Part shown: positions 15,561-23,927 of the stretch, piece by piece | How the letters are laid out: each line of letters opens with the position of its first letter | How positions within the stretch are numbered: position 1 is the stretch's first letter | Source: Nakamurella aerolata | GTDB lineage: Bacteria; Actinomycetota; Actinomycetes; Mycobacteriales; Nakamurellaceae | Assembly: GCF_013002705.1 (NCBI RefSeq) | Contig: NZ_JABEND010000001.1 | Location: forward strand, 1 to 64,000 | Direction of reading: 5' to 3' | Length of the DNA stretch: 64,000 nt | The notes under the pieces: model-generated | What the model was told of the DNA's origin: nothing | What the model saw: only the letters and a program-made list of their open reading frames with translations | Database searches by the model: none | Program-made: the position numbers and the translations under genes

Positions 15561-16955
15561 CTACTGCTGGGGTTTGAACCAGGCCGCAAGGCCCTTGTCC
15601 ATGTCGGTGCCGACCTGAGCGGGAGATTGCTTGCCCAGCAACACGTTCACCATGCCCTTGGTGAACAGCTCGCCCCCGGACGGGGTGCCGTAACGGAAAT
15701 CGGTGAGCAGGAAGTACGGCGACGGGTTCTTGGCGTAGAAGTCGCTCATCTGCTTCATCACCGGGTCCGAGAAGGTCACCCCAGGCACCGCGGAGACCTG
15801 CTTGATCTCGTCCACCACCAGCTGCCCGAACTCCTTGGTGGACATCCACTTCACCAGCTTCTTGGCCGCCGCCACGTTCTTGCTCTTGGCGTTCACCCCG
15901 AAGTTGCCGTCGGCCCAGCCGGCGGTGGTCGGGGTGGCCCCGGCGGGGGAGCCGTCCACCACCGGCATCTGGAACACCCCAAGCTTCAGGTCGGGGTTGG
16001 CGGCCTTGAGCATCGCCAGATCGTAAGAACCGCCGGGGAAGATCGCGGCCTTGCCGGTCGCGAACAGGGTGACGGCGTCGGTCAGTGGCACGCCGGTGAC
16101 GCCGTCGGGCATGTACTGCTTCAGGTCGGCGACGGTCTGGATGGACGCGGTCCAGTTCGGGTCGGTGAAGTTCTTCTTGCCGCTGGCCGCCGCTGCCGCG
16201 AACTCCTTGCCGCCGAAGCGACTTGCCGCCACCGCCTCGTGCACGATCGGCAGGGTCCAGTCGTCCTTGCCGCCGATGGCCAGCGGGGTGACCCCGGCCT
16301 GCTTGAGCTTCGCGCAGGCGTCCTGGAACTCCTTCCAGGTGGTCGGCGGCTTGATGCCGTTGGCGGAGAACACATCTTGGTTGTAGTAGAGCTGCACGCT
16401 CTGCTGGGCGAACGGCACCGCGTACAGCTTGCCATCGGCCTTGCCCTTGGCGCTGGCCACAATGGTCGGATCCCAACCCTTGAGATCGAGGGTGTCGTCC
16501 AGCGGCACCAGCGACTTGGCGGCGAGGGTGGCCTGCAGCTGTCCGTAGGAGCGCACCTGCGGCACGTCGGGCCCGTCCGAGCCGGATAGCCCGGTGGCCA
16601 GGATCTGGTTGTACTCGGTGGCCTTGAACGCCTTGAAGTTCACCGTGACGCCCGGGTTCTTGCTCTGATAAGCATCGAAGATCTTGCGGTACGCGGCGGT
16701 GTCCTCCACCCGCCAGGACCACACCGTCAGGGTGACCGGCCCGTCGGCCGATGCCGCGCCGCCGCCCGAACCGCCGGCCGAGCCGCCTGCGCCCGCCGCG
16801 GTGCCGGTGGACGCCGAGTCCGAGTTGGACGGCGCGCAGCCCGCCGCCAGCAAGGCCCCCGTCAGCGTTGCCGCGGCGGCCATCAGCAGGGTGCGACGGG
16901 GCCGCGCGCGGCGGATGGGACCGTGGTGCACGGTACTGCTGAACGACGGTGTCAT
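15561..16955 (-). CDS. ABC transporter sugar-binding lipoprotein
   Basis: 464 residues from ATG 16955. The N-terminus has two arginine pairs and then a hydrophobic stretch ending in the lipobox LAAGC (lipidated Cys40), followed by a Ser/Gly-rich linker. From about residue 70 it is an ordinary CUT1 solute-binding protein: LTVWSWRVEDTAAYRKIFDA, VPFAQQSVQLYYNQDVFSAN, GKAAIFPGGSYDLA. Start overlaps the murQ stop (ATGA 16952-16955), tying its expression to MurQ. By context it should capture MurNAc or a MurNAc-containing muropeptide outside the membrane; this is inference, since fold similarity alone does not give the ligand. Confidence 0.85.
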   Translation of the reverse strand: MTPSFSSTVHHGPIRRARPRRTLLMAAAATLTGALLAAGCAPSNSDSASTGTAAGAGGSAGGSGGGAASADGPVTLTVWSWRVEDTAAYRKIFDAYQSKNPGVTVNFKAFKATEYNQILATGLSGSDGPDVPQVRSYGQLQATLAAKSLVPLDDTLDLKGWDPTIVASAKGKADGKLYAVPFAQQSVQLYYNQDVFSANGIKPPTTWKEFQDACAKLKQAGVTPLAIGGKDDWTLPIVHEAVAASRFGGKEFAAAAASGKKNFTDPNWTASIQTVADLKQYMPDGVTGVPLTDAVTLFATGKAAIFPGGSYDLAMLKAANPDLKLGVFQMPVVDGSPAGATPTTAGWADGNFGVNAKSKNVAAAKKLVKWMSTKEFGQLVVDEIKQVSAVPGVTFSDPVMKQMSDFYAKNPSPYFLLTDFRYGTPSGGELFTKGMVNVLLGKQSPAQVGTDMDKGLAAWFKPQQ

Positions 16956-17950
16956 GGCAGCTCTCCTTGGGACCGGGGTGCGGACGGCGGAACGGTAGCG
17001 GATGGTGCAGACGTAGAACCTGACCCACCGGCAGGTGACGGGTGAACGGCGGTGGGCAGCACCGCCAGGGCGCGCCGGACCACCCCGCCGGTGGCGGCGA
17101 GAGCGGCCCTGGCGTCGGCGGCGGAGACGCTGCCGATGACGCTGACCAGTGCCGTCTTCAACTCGCCGTCGGCGGCCTCGATGTGCGCCCGAGCGGTCTG
17201 CTCGTCGGCGCCGGTGGCCTCTCGCAGGATGCGCACCGTACGCCCGCGCAGCTTGGCGTTGGTGGCCCGCATGTCCACCATCAGGTTCGAGTAGGTGCGG
17301 CCGAGGCCGATCATCACCGCGGTGGAAAACCCGTTCAGCACCAGCTTTTGCGCCGTCCCAGCTTTGAGTCTGGTGGAGCCGGTGATCGCCTCCGGCCCGG
17401 TCGGAACGGCCAGCAGCACGTCGACCCCGGTGATGTCGGGATGCGGGTGCGAGGTGACCAGCGCGGTGACCGCGCCGTTGTCGGCGGCCGCCCGCAGCGC
17501 CCCGGCCACATAGGGGGTGCGCCCTGACGCGGTCAGGCCGATGACGACGTCGCCGGGGCCGGTGTCGGCGGCGTCGGCGGCGCCGGAACGTTCGTCGTCC
17601 TCGACGTTCTCGGCGGCCCGGATCAGCGCGGCCGCACCACCGGCGTGGTGGGCGACGAACCAGTCGGCGGGGGCGTTGAACGTCGGCAGCAGCTCCGCGG
17701 CATCCAGCACGGCCAACCGGCCCGAGGTACCGGCGCCGAAGTAGTGCACCCGGCCGCCGGCGGAAATGCGTTGCACGGCAATGTCGACCAGCGGTGCGAG
17801 CGCCGGAAGCACGGTACTGACCGCAGCGGCGACCTGGCGGTCCTGTTGATTGAGCAGTTGCAACACGGCGAGCGAGTCTTTGGTGTCGATCTCGGCGGTC
17901 GCCGGGTTGCGGTCTTCGGTCGGTGACTGCACCGCGACCTCTGGAAGCAT
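16952..17950 (-). CDS. murQ: N-acetylmuramic acid 6-phosphate etherase
   Basis: 332 residues. MurQ cleaves the lactyl ether of MurNAc-6-phosphate to GlcNAc-6-phosphate and D-lactate, bringing peptidoglycan sugar into central metabolism. Seen here: TEDRNPATAEID (family signature near residue 11), the SIS-domain phosphate loop YFGAGTSGRLAVLDAAELLP, the second SIS motif GLTASGRTPYV, and GSTRLKAGTAQKLVLN. The C-terminal 30 residues are a Ser/Pro-rich tail not usual for MurQ. The start ATG 17950 sits 6 bases after a -10 hexamer, so the mRNA is probably leaderless. An ABC importer would deliver unphosphorylated MurNAc, so a MurNAc kinase is needed; none is in the window. Confidence 0.93.
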   Translation of the reverse strand: MLPEVAVQSPTEDRNPATAEIDTKDSLAVLQLLNQQDRQVAAAVSTVLPALAPLVDIAVQRISAGGRVHYFGAGTSGRLAVLDAAELLPTFNAPADWFVAHHAGGAAALIRAAENVEDDERSGAADAADTGPGDVVIGLTASGRTPYVAGALRAAADNGAVTALVTSHPHPDITGVDVLLAVPTGPEAITGSTRLKAGTAQKLVLNGFSTAVMIGLGRTYSNLMVDMRATNAKLRGRTVRILREATGADEQTARAHIEAADGELKTALVSVIGSVSAADARAALAATGGVVRRALAVLPTAVHPSPAGGSGSTSAPSATVPPSAPRSQGELP

Positions 17951-17953
17951 CCG

Positions 17954-17985
17954 CTGAGGTTAGATTTTTCCTCAGGCCGAGTCAA
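17954..17985 (-). promoter_or_regulatory. murQ promoter with embedded palindromic operator
   Basis: On the minus strand TTGACT (17985-17980) and TAACCT (17962-17957) are separated by exactly 17 bases, and the ATG of murQ begins 6 bases after the -10, predicting a leaderless transcript. The palindrome CTGAGG-N10-CCTCAG (17954-17975) covers the -10 and the adjacent spacer, where a bound repressor would block polymerase. The neighbouring RpiR/MurR-type regulator is the obvious candidate. Confidence 0.65.
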
Positions 17986-18047
17986 CGATGTGAAGAACTG
18001 ACGACCGGGTGTCGCAGCGCACCCGCGCCCGGTCGGGGCGGGTTTGG

Positions 18048-18989
18048 TCAGTCGTCGGTGTGGTGCCCGCGGACGGCCCGCCGGGTGGCGGCCACCGCCT
18101 TGCGGGCCCGCGGCAGATGCTGCTGGGCGGTGGCCAGATACAGGCAATCCACCACCAGCAGCGCGGCCATCCGGCTGGCGGTGGCGCCGGAGCGTTCGCT
18201 CGGTTCCCGGGCCGCCGTCAACAACGAAATGTCGGCAGCGGCGGCCAGCGGCGCCATCGGATAGTTGCTGATCGCAATGCTTTTGGCGCCGTGCGCGGCG
18301 GCGGCGCGCAGCGCCTCCACCGACTCGGTGGTGGTGCCGGAGTACGAGATGCCCACCGCGACATCCGACCGGCCCAGCAGCGCAGCGCTGGTCAGCGCCA
18401 GGTGCGGGTCGTTGAAGCTGAACGCCACAAAGCCCAGCCGGTACAGCTTCTGCTGCAGATCGGCGGCCACCAGGCCGGACGCGCCCATGCCGTAGATGTC
18501 GATGCGACCGGCCTTGGCCAGCGCGCCGGCCGCATTGGCCAGCGCCCTGCGGTCGATGCTGTTGGCGGTGTCGGTGATCGCTGCGGCATCGGCCGAGGCG
18601 ACCTTGGCGAGGATGTCGTCGAGGCTGTCGCTGGCGTTGATGTCGCCGCGCGGCGGCGTCGCGCCGGCCGCAGCAGTGGCCGCAGCCGACGCGGCTGCCA
18701 GGGCCAGCCGCAACTGCGGATATCCGCTCAGCCCAAGGCGTTTCGCGAACCGCAGCACGGTGGTCTCCGACGTGGCGGCGCGGTCGGCGAGCTCGGAGAT
18801 GGTCAGCGCGGACACCGCCGCTGGGTTGTCCAGCACCAGCGCGGCCACCCGTTCCTCCGCGGGCGTCAGCGTCGGCCGCAACCCGCGCAGATGCACCAAC
18901 AGCGGACGTCCCTGCTCGGCGGTGGGCGGTGGGGTAGCAGCGGACTGCCCGCGGCGCTGGGTGCTGGTTCGGGAACGACGCTCGGCCAT
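18048..18989 (-). CDS. RpiR-family transcriptional regulator, MurR-like
   Basis: 313 residues from ATG 18989. The N-terminal HTH (about residues 30-105) reads LTPAEERVAALVLDNPAAVS, then LTISELADRAATSETTVLRF and AKRLGLSGYPQLRLAL, the RpiR signature. The C-terminal SIS domain has YGMGASGLVAADLQQKLYRL and the phosphosugar loop GISYSGTTTESVEAL. In Escherichia coli and Bacillus, MurR represses the MurNAc genes and is released by MurNAc-6-phosphate, the MurQ substrate. Here it lies directly upstream of murQ on the same strand, with a palindrome in the murQ promoter. A -10-like TACGGT (19002-18997) ends 7 bases before its start, so it may have its own leaderless promoter. Confidence 0.85.
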   Translation of the reverse strand: MAERRSRTSTQRRGQSAATPPPTAEQGRPLLVHLRGLRPTLTPAEERVAALVLDNPAAVSALTISELADRAATSETTVLRFAKRLGLSGYPQLRLALAAASAAATAAAGATPPRGDINASDSLDDILAKVASADAAAITDTANSIDRRALANAAGALAKAGRIDIYGMGASGLVAADLQQKLYRLGFVAFSFNDPHLALTSAALLGRSDVAVGISYSGTTTESVEALRAAAAHGAKSIAISNYPMAPLAAAADISLLTAAREPSERSGATASRMAALLVVDCLYLATAQQHLPRARKAVAATRRAVRGHHTDD

Positions 18990-19069
18990 GATCGCTACCG
19001 TACGTCCGCCGGGGCGGCAAACCACGGCAATACCGATGGTTCCGGCCCGGCCCGTGTCCAGCGCTGGGG

Positions 19070-20473
19070 TCAGGCCCGACCGGTGCCGGCAGGCGGGGCA
19101 ACCGCCGGGCGCGCCGATCCGCCAGGCGGGTCGGTGCCGGCGTCGATCGCGGTGGCCAACGCGCCGGCGAAAGCGGCCCGGATCGGTTGCAGGCTGCGCC
19201 CGTTGCGGCTGGGATGCACCCGGTTGGTGAGCAGGATCGCGAAGCTGCCGCGGACGAAATCGATGACGATGCTGGTGCCGGTGAAGCCGGTGTGTCCGGC
19301 CGTCGCCGGCCCCGTCGCAGCGCCCATGTAGGCAGGCTGATCGAGCTCGAGGCCGAGCCCGTGGGCGTGGCCGGGGAACGCGCCGTTGCGGTCGGTCACC
19401 AACAGCCGCACCGATTCCTCCCGCAGGATGCGGTGCCCGGCGTAGACGCCGCCGTTGAGCAGGGTCTGCGCCAACACGCTGAGATCGCCGGCGGTGGAGA
19501 ACACGCCGGCGTGCCCGGCGACACCGTCGAGCGCCCAAGCGTTCTCGTCGTGCACGCTGCCCCAGACCATGCCGCGGTCGGGCACCTGCTGCCATTCGGT
19601 CGCCGCGATCCGCGGGCGGCGGCGGCCGTCCGGCGCATAGTTGGTGTCGCGCATGCGCAACGGCCCGGTGATCCGGCTGCGCACCACGGCGTCCAGCCGG
19701 TGGCCGGTGATCTTCTCGATCACCTGCTGCAGGGTGATCATGTTCAGGTCCGAGTACCGGTAGTCGGTGCCCGGCAGGAACGTGAGCGGAGTCTGCAGGG
19801 CACCCAGCATCCGGCTCTGCGGGTCGGGGTACTTCGAGTAGAGCGGCACCCAGGCCGGGAACCCGGAGGTGTGGGTGAGCAGCATGCTCACCGTGACACG
19901 CTCCTTGCCCGGCCCGGTGAAGGCCGGCAGATAGCGCTGCACCGGCGCGTCCAGGTCGAGCCGGCCCTGCTCCACCAGTTGCACGGCCGCGATCGAGGTG
20001 AACAGCTTGGACAGCGACGCCAGGTCGTAGATGGTGTCGGTGCGGGCCGGGATCCTGGCCGGCGCCGGCAGCAGCACGGCCTCGGTCGCTGCCGGGTCCC
20101 GCGGCGCCTGGTACAACCGGGCAAAACCGCTGGCCTCTTCGGCGACGATGCGGCCCCGGTAGCCCAGCACCGCGACGGCCGACGGATAGGCCCGCGGCCG
20201 ATCCGGCGAGTCCCGCTCGTTGGCCACGATCGCGGTCATCGCGTCGGCGATCGCCCCCGGGTTCAAGCCCACCGATTGCGGTGCCCCCGGGCGAAGCTGG
20301 TCGACGTTCATGAAGGTCCATTCCTGCGTTGCTGCTTGGTCGAGAGCGGCCGCCGATGCGGGCGGTCGGGAGAAGAAAGTGGCCGCGGCGACAGACAGGC
20401 ACCCGGCCCCACCGAGGTGCAGCAGAGCCCGGCGGGACAGTCCTGGTGCGCGCAGTTCGCCGTCGCCGCTCAC
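19070..20473 (-). CDS. Exported serine hydrolase of the beta-lactamase fold (AmiE/YbbE-like by context)
   Basis: 467 residues from GTG 20473, overlapping the namZ stop (GTGA). The start region has a twin-arginine type signal, LSRRALLHLGG followed by a hydrophobic stretch and an Ala-rich cleavage region near residue 43. The catalytic motifs of class C-type enzymes are present: SxxK as SLSK (Ser153, Lys156), YSDLN in place of YxN, and HTG in AGHTGFTGTS in place of KTG. In B. subtilis the beta-lactamase-fold protein of the mur operon (AmiE/YbbE) removes the peptide from MurNAc-peptides. The same position here suggests the same step. A D-aminopeptidase or esterase is the alternative. Longer in-frame ORF to 20857 overlaps namZ and is rejected. 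Confidence 0.78.
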   Translation of the reverse strand: MSGDGELRAPGLSRRALLHLGGAGCLSVAAATFFSRPPASAAALDQAATQEWTFMNVDQLRPGAPQSVGLNPGAIADAMTAIVANERDSPDRPRAYPSAVAVLGYRGRIVAEEASGFARLYQAPRDPAATEAVLLPAPARIPARTDTIYDLASLSKLFTSIAAVQLVEQGRLDLDAPVQRYLPAFTGPGKERVTVSMLLTHTSGFPAWVPLYSKYPDPQSRMLGALQTPLTFLPGTDYRYSDLNMITLQQVIEKITGHRLDAVVRSRITGPLRMRDTNYAPDGRRRPRIAATEWQQVPDRGMVWGSVHDENAWALDGVAGHAGVFSTAGDLSVLAQTLLNGGVYAGHRILREESVRLLVTDRNGAFPGHAHGLGLELDQPAYMGAATGPATAGHTGFTGTSIVIDFVRGSFAILLTNRVHPSRNGRSLQPIRAAFAGALATAIDAGTDPPGGSARPAVAPPAGTGRA

Positions 20474-21816
20474 GGCCGGCCTCCCGGGTAGAGCAGGTAC
20501 CGCTGTCGGCGGACTTTGAAGGCCGACAGTTCGCGTTGGTAGGCGCTCACCACCGCGGTGGCGCTGGCGCCGGCGGTGATCTGTTCGCGCAGCCGGGTCG
20601 ACCCGGTGAGCTTGTCGATCCAGTAAGGACGCTGCGGGTCCCAGCTGTCCTTGCGCCAGCCGAATTCCGGGTAGAGCTGCCGCGCCGCCACCAGCAAGTG
20701 GATCGCCAGCGGGATGGCTTGGACGGCCTGGATGTCGTCGAGGTGCACCTGAACGCCGCCGCACACCTCGCCGGTGAACTTGCCGAACGTCGGGGTGAAG
20801 TAGCACTCGCGAATCCGGACGCCGGGGAGACGTTGTGCGGCAACGGCTTCCGCCCATCGATAGTCGACGAACGGTGCGCCGAGAATCTCGAAAGGCCGGG
20901 TGGTGCCGCGACCCTCGGTGAGCACAACACCCTCGAACATCCCGGTGCCGGGATACAGCAGTGCGGTGTCCGGCGTCGGCATGTTCGGTGACGGCGGCAC
21001 CCAGGCCAAACCGGTGTCGGCGTAACGCATGTCGGGCCGCCAGCCCGTCATCGGCACGACGGTGAGCTTGCGCAGCCGGCCGCCGGCGACGTCCGGCAGC
21101 AGCTCGCCGTCGTAGTAGCGGGCCAGTTCGCCGACCGTCATGCCGTGCTGCTGCACGATCAGCCCGGCGCCGACGCCGGAGGTGAACGCCGGTGTCATCA
21201 TCGGCCCGTCGGCCTTGCCGCCCAACGGGTTCGGCCGGTCGAGCACCACGAACTCGGCGTTCACCGCGATGGCTGCCTGCATGGCGGTGAACATGGTCCA
21301 GATGTAGGTGTAGAAGCGGGCGCCGGCGTCCTGGATGTCGAACAGCACGGTGTCGACGCCGGCGGTGCGGAACAGCTCCGTCATCTTCGACACCCCGGCG
21401 CCGTAGGCGTCGTAGACGGTCAGCCCGGTGCGCGGGTCCTTCGTCGTGCCCTCAGAGCCGCCGGCCTGCGCGGTGCCGCGGAAACCGTGCTCCGGCCCGA
21501 AGATCCCGACGATGTTCAGTGCGCCGGTCCGGTGCATCACGTCGACGATGCTGCGCAGCTGGGCGTCCACCCCCGTCGGGTTGGTGATGATGCCGAGCTT
21601 GCGGCCGCGCAGTGCCGAGAACTCTTGCGCGGCAAGGACCTCGAACCCTGTTGAGACCGAAGCGGCCGGCATCGCCGGGGCTGCGGCGGTGGCTGCCGCC
21701 ATGGCGCCGGGCGCTGCCGGCGCGGCGGCCGCGTTGCTGACGCCGATAGGGGCCGCCGCCGCGGCCACCCCCAATCCGGTGGCGGTCAACAACCTTCTGC
21801 GGTTGAGCGCGCTCAT
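20470..21816 (-). CDS. NamZ-type exo-beta-N-acetylmuramidase (DUF1343 family)
   Basis: 448 residues from ATG 21816, with GGGAG about 6 bases upstream. Twin-arginine type signal NRRRLLTATGLG followed by a long Ala-rich stretch predicts export. Family landmarks: GRKLGIITNPTGVD, GIFGPEHGFRG (with the Glu-His pair of the active site), DIQDAGARFYTYIWTM, VLDRPNPLGG, the LLYPGTGMFEGVVLTEGRGT block and GAPFVDYRW. DUF1343/NamZ enzymes remove terminal MurNAc residues from glycan chains. First gene of the cluster, so it would supply MurNAc to the ABC importer encoded further down. No NagZ gene, which normally acts in alternation, is next to it. Confidence 0.88.
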   Translation of the reverse strand: MSALNRRRLLTATGLGVAAAAAPIGVSNAAAAPAAPGAMAAATAAAPAMPAASVSTGFEVLAAQEFSALRGRKLGIITNPTGVDAQLRSIVDVMHRTGALNIVGIFGPEHGFRGTAQAGGSEGTTKDPRTGLTVYDAYGAGVSKMTELFRTAGVDTVLFDIQDAGARFYTYIWTMFTAMQAAIAVNAEFVVLDRPNPLGGKADGPMMTPAFTSGVGAGLIVQQHGMTVGELARYYDGELLPDVAGGRLRKLTVVPMTGWRPDMRYADTGLAWVPPSPNMPTPDTALLYPGTGMFEGVVLTEGRGTTRPFEILGAPFVDYRWAEAVAAQRLPGVRIRECYFTPTFGKFTGEVCGGVQVHLDDIQAVQAIPLAIHLLVAARQLYPEFGWRKDSWDPQRPYWIDKLTGSTRLREQITAGASATAVVSAYQRELSAFKVRRQRYLLYPGGRP

Positions 21817-21866
21817 CAGTGCTCCCTGGGTAGCGCGGCGATCGGTCAGCGTGCCGGTCGCCGCTG

Positions 21867-21883
21867 GTGAATGGTTCACATTC
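21867..21883 (-). promoter_or_regulatory. Palindrome upstream of namZ, possible operator
   Basis: GTGAA-TGG-TTCAC (21867-21879) nests with GAATG-GTTCA-CATTC (21869-21883), 51 bases before the namZ start. Its sequence is unlike the palindrome at murQ, so a common regulator is not evident. No clear promoter hexamers were found beside it. Confidence 0.3.
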
Positions 21884-22038
21884 CGTGCGTCGCACCTGGG
21901 ACTAAACTGCATCGGCTCGCTGCGCACAAGGTCTCGGCGCGGGGTTGGCAGGAAGCGGCCAACGGCTCCGGCGACTCGGCCAGGCACCGCCGCGGTGCCG
22001 CCCCGATCGGCGATCGATACGCATGCCAAACTGGCGCC

Positions 22039-22686
22039 ATGACGACCTTTGATTGCGCCGATCCGACCGCTCGGCGGGCCGGGATCGCCGCCGCGGTCCA
22101 AGCGGCAAGGGCCGGCAACCTGGTGGTGCTGCCCACGGACACCGTCTACGGCATCGGCGCCGACGCGTTCAACGCGGCAGCAGTGGCCCAGCTGCTGGCG
22201 GCCAAGGGCCGCGGACCGGACATGCCGGTCGGCGTGCTGGTCGGCTCCTGGACCACCATCGACGGGTTGGTGACGGCGGTGTCGCCGGTGGCGCGCCGGC
22301 TGGTCGAGGCGTTCTGGCCGGGCGGGCTGTCGCTGGTGGTGGAGCACGCTCCGTCGTTGGCGTGGGACCTCGGCAACACCGGTGGCTCGGTGATGGTCCG
22401 GATGCCCCTCGACCCGGTGGCGCTGGAACTGCTGCGCACTGTCGGGCCGATGGCGGTGTCGAGCGCGAACGTCACCGGCCAGCCGCCGGCCACCACCGCC
22501 GCGGCGGCGCAGGCTCAACTCGGCGACAAGGTTGCCGTCTATCTGGAGGCCGGGGAGAGCTCCGTCGGCGAGCCGTCCACCATCGTTGATCTGACCGGCA
22601 AGGTGCCGCGCATCCTGCGTCAGGGCGCCGAGTCGCTCGATCGGATTCGTGAGGTGGCCGGAGAGGTGATTCCCGCAGGCTCCTGA
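22039..22686 (+). CDS. L-threonylcarbamoyladenylate synthase (TsaC/Sua5/YrdC)
   Basis: 215 residues. The enzyme makes threonylcarbamoyl-AMP from threonine, bicarbonate and ATP for the t6A modification at A37 of ANN-decoding tRNAs. Motifs: GNLVVLPTDTVYGIGADAFN, the phosphate-binding surface with AKGRGPDMPVGVLV (a KxR...P pattern), FWPGGLSLVV, and MAVSSANVTGQPP followed by STIVDL. Length is right for the short TsaC form without a Sua5 domain. Position before wecA and the ATP synthase genes equals Rv1301. The usual neighbour prmC/hemK is absent upstream, where the divergent cell-wall salvage cluster begins instead. Confidence 0.92.
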   Translation: MTTFDCADPTARRAGIAAAVQAARAGNLVVLPTDTVYGIGADAFNAAAVAQLLAAKGRGPDMPVGVLVGSWTTIDGLVTAVSPVARRLVEAFWPGGLSLVVEHAPSLAWDLGNTGGSVMVRMPLDPVALELLRTVGPMAVSSANVTGQPPATTAAAAQAQLGDKVAVYLEAGESSVGEPSTIVDLTGKVPRILRQGAESLDRIREVAGEVIPAGS

Positions 22687-22724
22687 GGCATCCCGACCGG
22701 GCCGGTGGGGACAACTCCGGCGAC

Positions 22725-22730
22725 TACGCT
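22725..22730 (+). promoter_or_regulatory. -10 element of a leaderless wecA promoter
   Basis: TACGCT ends 6 bases before the GTG start of wecA (22737). No ribosome site is seen between the tsaC stop and this start. A -35 element is not obvious. Confidence 0.45.
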
Positions 22731-22736
22731 GGCCGG

Positions 22737-23927
22737 GTGCCTTCCCTGATCCCCGCGCGGGAGTACGCGCTGGTGTTCGCCACCGCGGCACTGGTGACGT
22801 TCCTGATCACCGCGGTGGTGCGGGTGTTGGCCCGCCGGATCGGGGCGTTCACCCCGATCCGCGACCGGGATGTGCACAAGCTGCCGACGCCGCGGATGGG
22901 CGGGGTGGCGCTCTACCTCGGCGTTGCCGCCGCCGTTCTGCTGGCCCGGCATCTGCCGGGGTTGTCGCAGGCCTTCGAATCCACCACCGAGATCACCGGG
23001 GTGCTGGTGGCGGGCGCGCTGATCTGTGTGGTCGGTGTGCTGGACGACCGCTTCGATCTTGACGCGGTGACCAAGCTCGCCGGCCAGGTCCTTGCCGCCG
23101 GGGTGCTGGTGCTGTTCGGCGTGCAGTGGGTGCAGATGTGGCTACCGCTGGGGGACAACGGCAGCACCGTCTCGCTGGGCCAGGCGCAGGGGCTGGTGAT
23201 CACCGTGCTGATCACCCTGGTGCTGACCAACGCGATGAACTTCATCGATGGGTTGGACGGGCTGCTGGCCGGGGTCGCGCTGATCGCCGGCATCGGCGTC
23301 TTCGTCTTCTCGGTGCACCAACTGGCCGCCTCGCACAATCCGACCAGCGCCTCGCAGGCGCCGTTGATCACCGCTGCACTGATCGGCGCCTGCGTCGGTT
23401 TTCTGCCGCACAACTTCTGGCCGGCCCGGATCTTCATGGGGGACTCGGGGTCGATGTTCATCGGGCTGACCATGGCGGCGGCCATCGTCTCGGCCGGCGG
23501 CCGGCTGGACTCGTCCACCTACGGCGGCAAGAGCACGGTCGCGTTGCTCTCGCCGCTGATCGTGGTACTCGCCGTCGTGCTGATCCCGCTGCTCGACTTC
23601 CTGATGGCCGTGGTGCGGCGGACCAGGGAAGGACGGCACCCGTTCTCGGCCGACAAGCGGCACCTGCACCACCGGATGCTCAACATTGGGCACACCCACA
23701 GGGCTGCCGTCCTTGTCTTTTACTTATGGGCCGTGGTGATATCCGGCGGCGCGGTGTCGCTGAGCTTTCTGCCGTGGCAGGTGGCGATCGGGCCGATCCT
23801 GCTGCTGCTCGGCGTTGCCGTGGTGGTGTCGGCGTGGCCGCGGGTGCGGGCCAGGCGGCTCACCCGCTCCCGCACCCTGGTCAATGTGCCCAGCGCCTCC
23901 GGCGCCGGCTCGGAAGGATCAGCATGA
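22737..23927 (+). CDS. wecA: Polyprenyl-phosphate N-acetylhexosamine-1-phosphate transferase (WecA/Rfe type)
   Basis: 396 residues from GTG 22737, with about ten or eleven membrane helices. It loads a sugar-1-phosphate from UDP-GlcNAc-type donors onto decaprenyl/undecaprenyl phosphate, the first step of arabinogalactan or other wall glycan linkers. Catalytic and donor-site motifs: HKLPTPRMGG, GVLDDRFDLDAVTK (DD pair), TNAMNFIDGLDGL, FMGDSGSMF, and the cytosolic HLHHRM loop. Same place as Rv1302. Its stop overlaps the next gene (ATGA 23924-23927). Confidence 0.9.
   Translation: MPSLIPAREYALVFATAALVTFLITAVVRVLARRIGAFTPIRDRDVHKLPTPRMGGVALYLGVAAAVLLARHLPGLSQAFESTTEITGVLVAGALICVVGVLDDRFDLDAVTKLAGQVLAAGVLVLFGVQWVQMWLPLGDNGSTVSLGQAQGLVITVLITLVLTNAMNFIDGLDGLLAGVALIAGIGVFVFSVHQLAASHNPTSASQAPLITAALIGACVGFLPHNFWPARIFMGDSGSMFIGLTMAAAIVSAGGRLDSSTYGGKSTVALLSPLIVVLAVVLIPLLDFLMAVVRRTREGRHPFSADKRHLHHRMLNIGHTHRAAVLVFYLWAVVISGGAVSLSFLPWQVAIGPILLLLGVAVVVSAWPRVRARRLTRSRTLVNVPSASGAGSEGSA

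Noticed and set aside
18009-20491. Two plus-strand frames of more than 430 codons
   Set aside because: Antisense to the regulator and beta-lactamase-fold genes with intact catalytic motifs on the other strand.
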